Shown piece after piece: positions 33,066 to 33,643 of a stretch of 33,643 bases of DNA. Source of the stretch: CAG-307 sp964524125 (lineage in GTDB: Bacteria; Bacillota_I; Bacilli_A; Acholeplasmatales; Anaeroplasmataceae); the NCBI GenBank assembly GCA_964524125.1, contig CAZGBY010000012.1, forward strand, positions 1 through 33,643, in the 5' to 3' direction. The position numbers and the translations under genes are program-made. The notes below the pieces were generated by a model. It worked only from the letters and a program-made list of their open reading frames with translations. It searched no databases and had not been told where the DNA came from. Every line of letters begins with the position of its first letter. Within the stretch, counting starts at the first letter, position 1.

Positions 33066-33643
33066 GATTGTGATTGTTAAAAAAAGAAAAATATTTATAA
33101 TAATTAGAGTTATTAATTTTAAATAGATAGTATACTAATAACTTTATGTTATGCAATTTTCTGAATAAAACATTATTAATCAAATAACAAACTATAATTG
33201 AATTAAGGAAACGAAAAATTAATAAGATTACAAAAGAAACGTTAATTTTACTTAATGGATAAATGTGATGTAATTTTAAGAAAACTAATGAAGAGACATT
33301 ATAATTATTTACTTTGTTTTCATTAGTACTTTAGAATCTATTCATAGAATAAAAAAACTTTAAAATATTAATTGTTGAACAAATATTATTTATATTCTTA
33401 AGTATAATAGTAAAGTTAATATAGTTAAACATAAATATAATACGAATTCTATTATTGAACAAATCATTAAGATATGATATTAATCTTTACTTGATAATTA
33501 TTATGGTAAAGTAATACATTGTTAATTTAATTATGATGATAAAATGGAGTTTCAAACTAAAATATAAATATATGAATAATATTCTAAATGTAAATGGTAA
33601 AATAAACTTAAAGAAAAAAAGGAATCAATAATTCACAAATTTC
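33066..33643 (+). other. Gene-free, very AT-rich right end
   Basis: About 580 bases with frequent stops in all frames and no ribosome-binding site ahead of a plausible start. I see no RNA gene fold or terminator. The only structure is an imperfect direct repeat, ATTGTTGAACAAAT (33371-33384) and ATTATTGAACAAAT (33451-33464), 80 bases apart. Short open stretches separated by stops (for example around 33380-33475 and 33500-33570 on the plus strand) could be the remains of a decayed gene, but I cannot name one. Confidence 0.5.

Noticed and set aside
33500..33643. Transposase remnant at the right end
   Set aside because: A few Lys/Tyr-rich stretches look protein-like if frameshifts are allowed, but no DDE or family motif can be identified.
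1..33643. CRISPR array, tRNA, rRNA or riboswitch of a known class
   Set aside because: No regular spaced repeats, cloverleaf or conserved riboswitch core was found on either strand by reading.

Overview
The window is a strongly AT-rich stretch (well under one third G+C by eye) of a low-GC member of the Bacillota. The gene order polA - mutM - coaE - dnaB - dnaI, the Bacilli-type primosome pair DnaB/DnaI, RecD2 in place of RecBCD, and clear Shine-Dalgarno sites point to class Bacilli, close to the uncultured gut Erysipelotrichales/RF39-like lineages. TGA acts as a stop (mutM ends in TGA exactly where the zinc finger should end) and Trp is encoded by TGG, so this is not a Mycoplasma-code genome. 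A CotY/CotZ-like coat protein hints at a spore-forming ancestry or lifestyle.

Layout. 1-245 is the tail of a BspA-like leucine-rich-repeat surface protein, ended by a UUCG-loop terminator. 434-1348 is a tight three-gene cassette: an ADP-ribosyltransferase-fold DUF3990 protein and two small helical DUF3791-type proteins, resembling a toxin-antitoxin-like accessory module. coaD lies on the minus strand, divergent from a small membrane protein and yhbY. From 2677 to 14567 runs one very compact operon: polA, nitroreductase, mutM, coaE, an unrecognised gene, dnaB, dnaI, nadD, nadE, recD2 and a possible 50-codon ORF, closed by a strong terminator. It joins replication initiation, DNA repair and the CoA and NAD cofactor pathways.

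14627-20819 holds a six-helix membrane protein, trigger factor (tig) with an unusual structured leader, lon with an operator-like inverted repeat over its -35 box, and a compact GlmM-type phosphohexomutase. 20848-23615 is the tldD-tldE metalloprotease pair. 23652-25707 is a small-gene region: a DUF1836 regulator divergent from a degenerate SGNH-like protein, a small protein whose ribosome-binding site lies inside the preceding terminator hairpin, and a convergent CotY/CotZ-like protein with a TTG start.

25796-29459 is an operon of a membrane-anchored, cysteine-less PTS EIIB-like protein, HPr, a single reading frame joining a DUF368 (PopT-type polyprenyl-phosphate transporter) domain to a PepV-type dipeptidase, and trmB. 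29515-33065 carries an OmpR-type response regulator without an adjacent kinase, a fusion of an S51 peptidase with prephenate dehydratase/ACT, and a pyrimidine-nucleoside phosphorylase. The last ~580 bases hold no gene I can support.

The best leads for something undescribed are the DUF3990/DUF3791 cassette, the PopT-PepV reading frame with a preserved internal start, the tig leader that appears to use a hairpin to bring a distant Shine-Dalgarno site to the start codon, and the Cys-less EIIB-like protein next to HPr. No CRISPR array, tRNA, rRNA or intact mobile element was seen.
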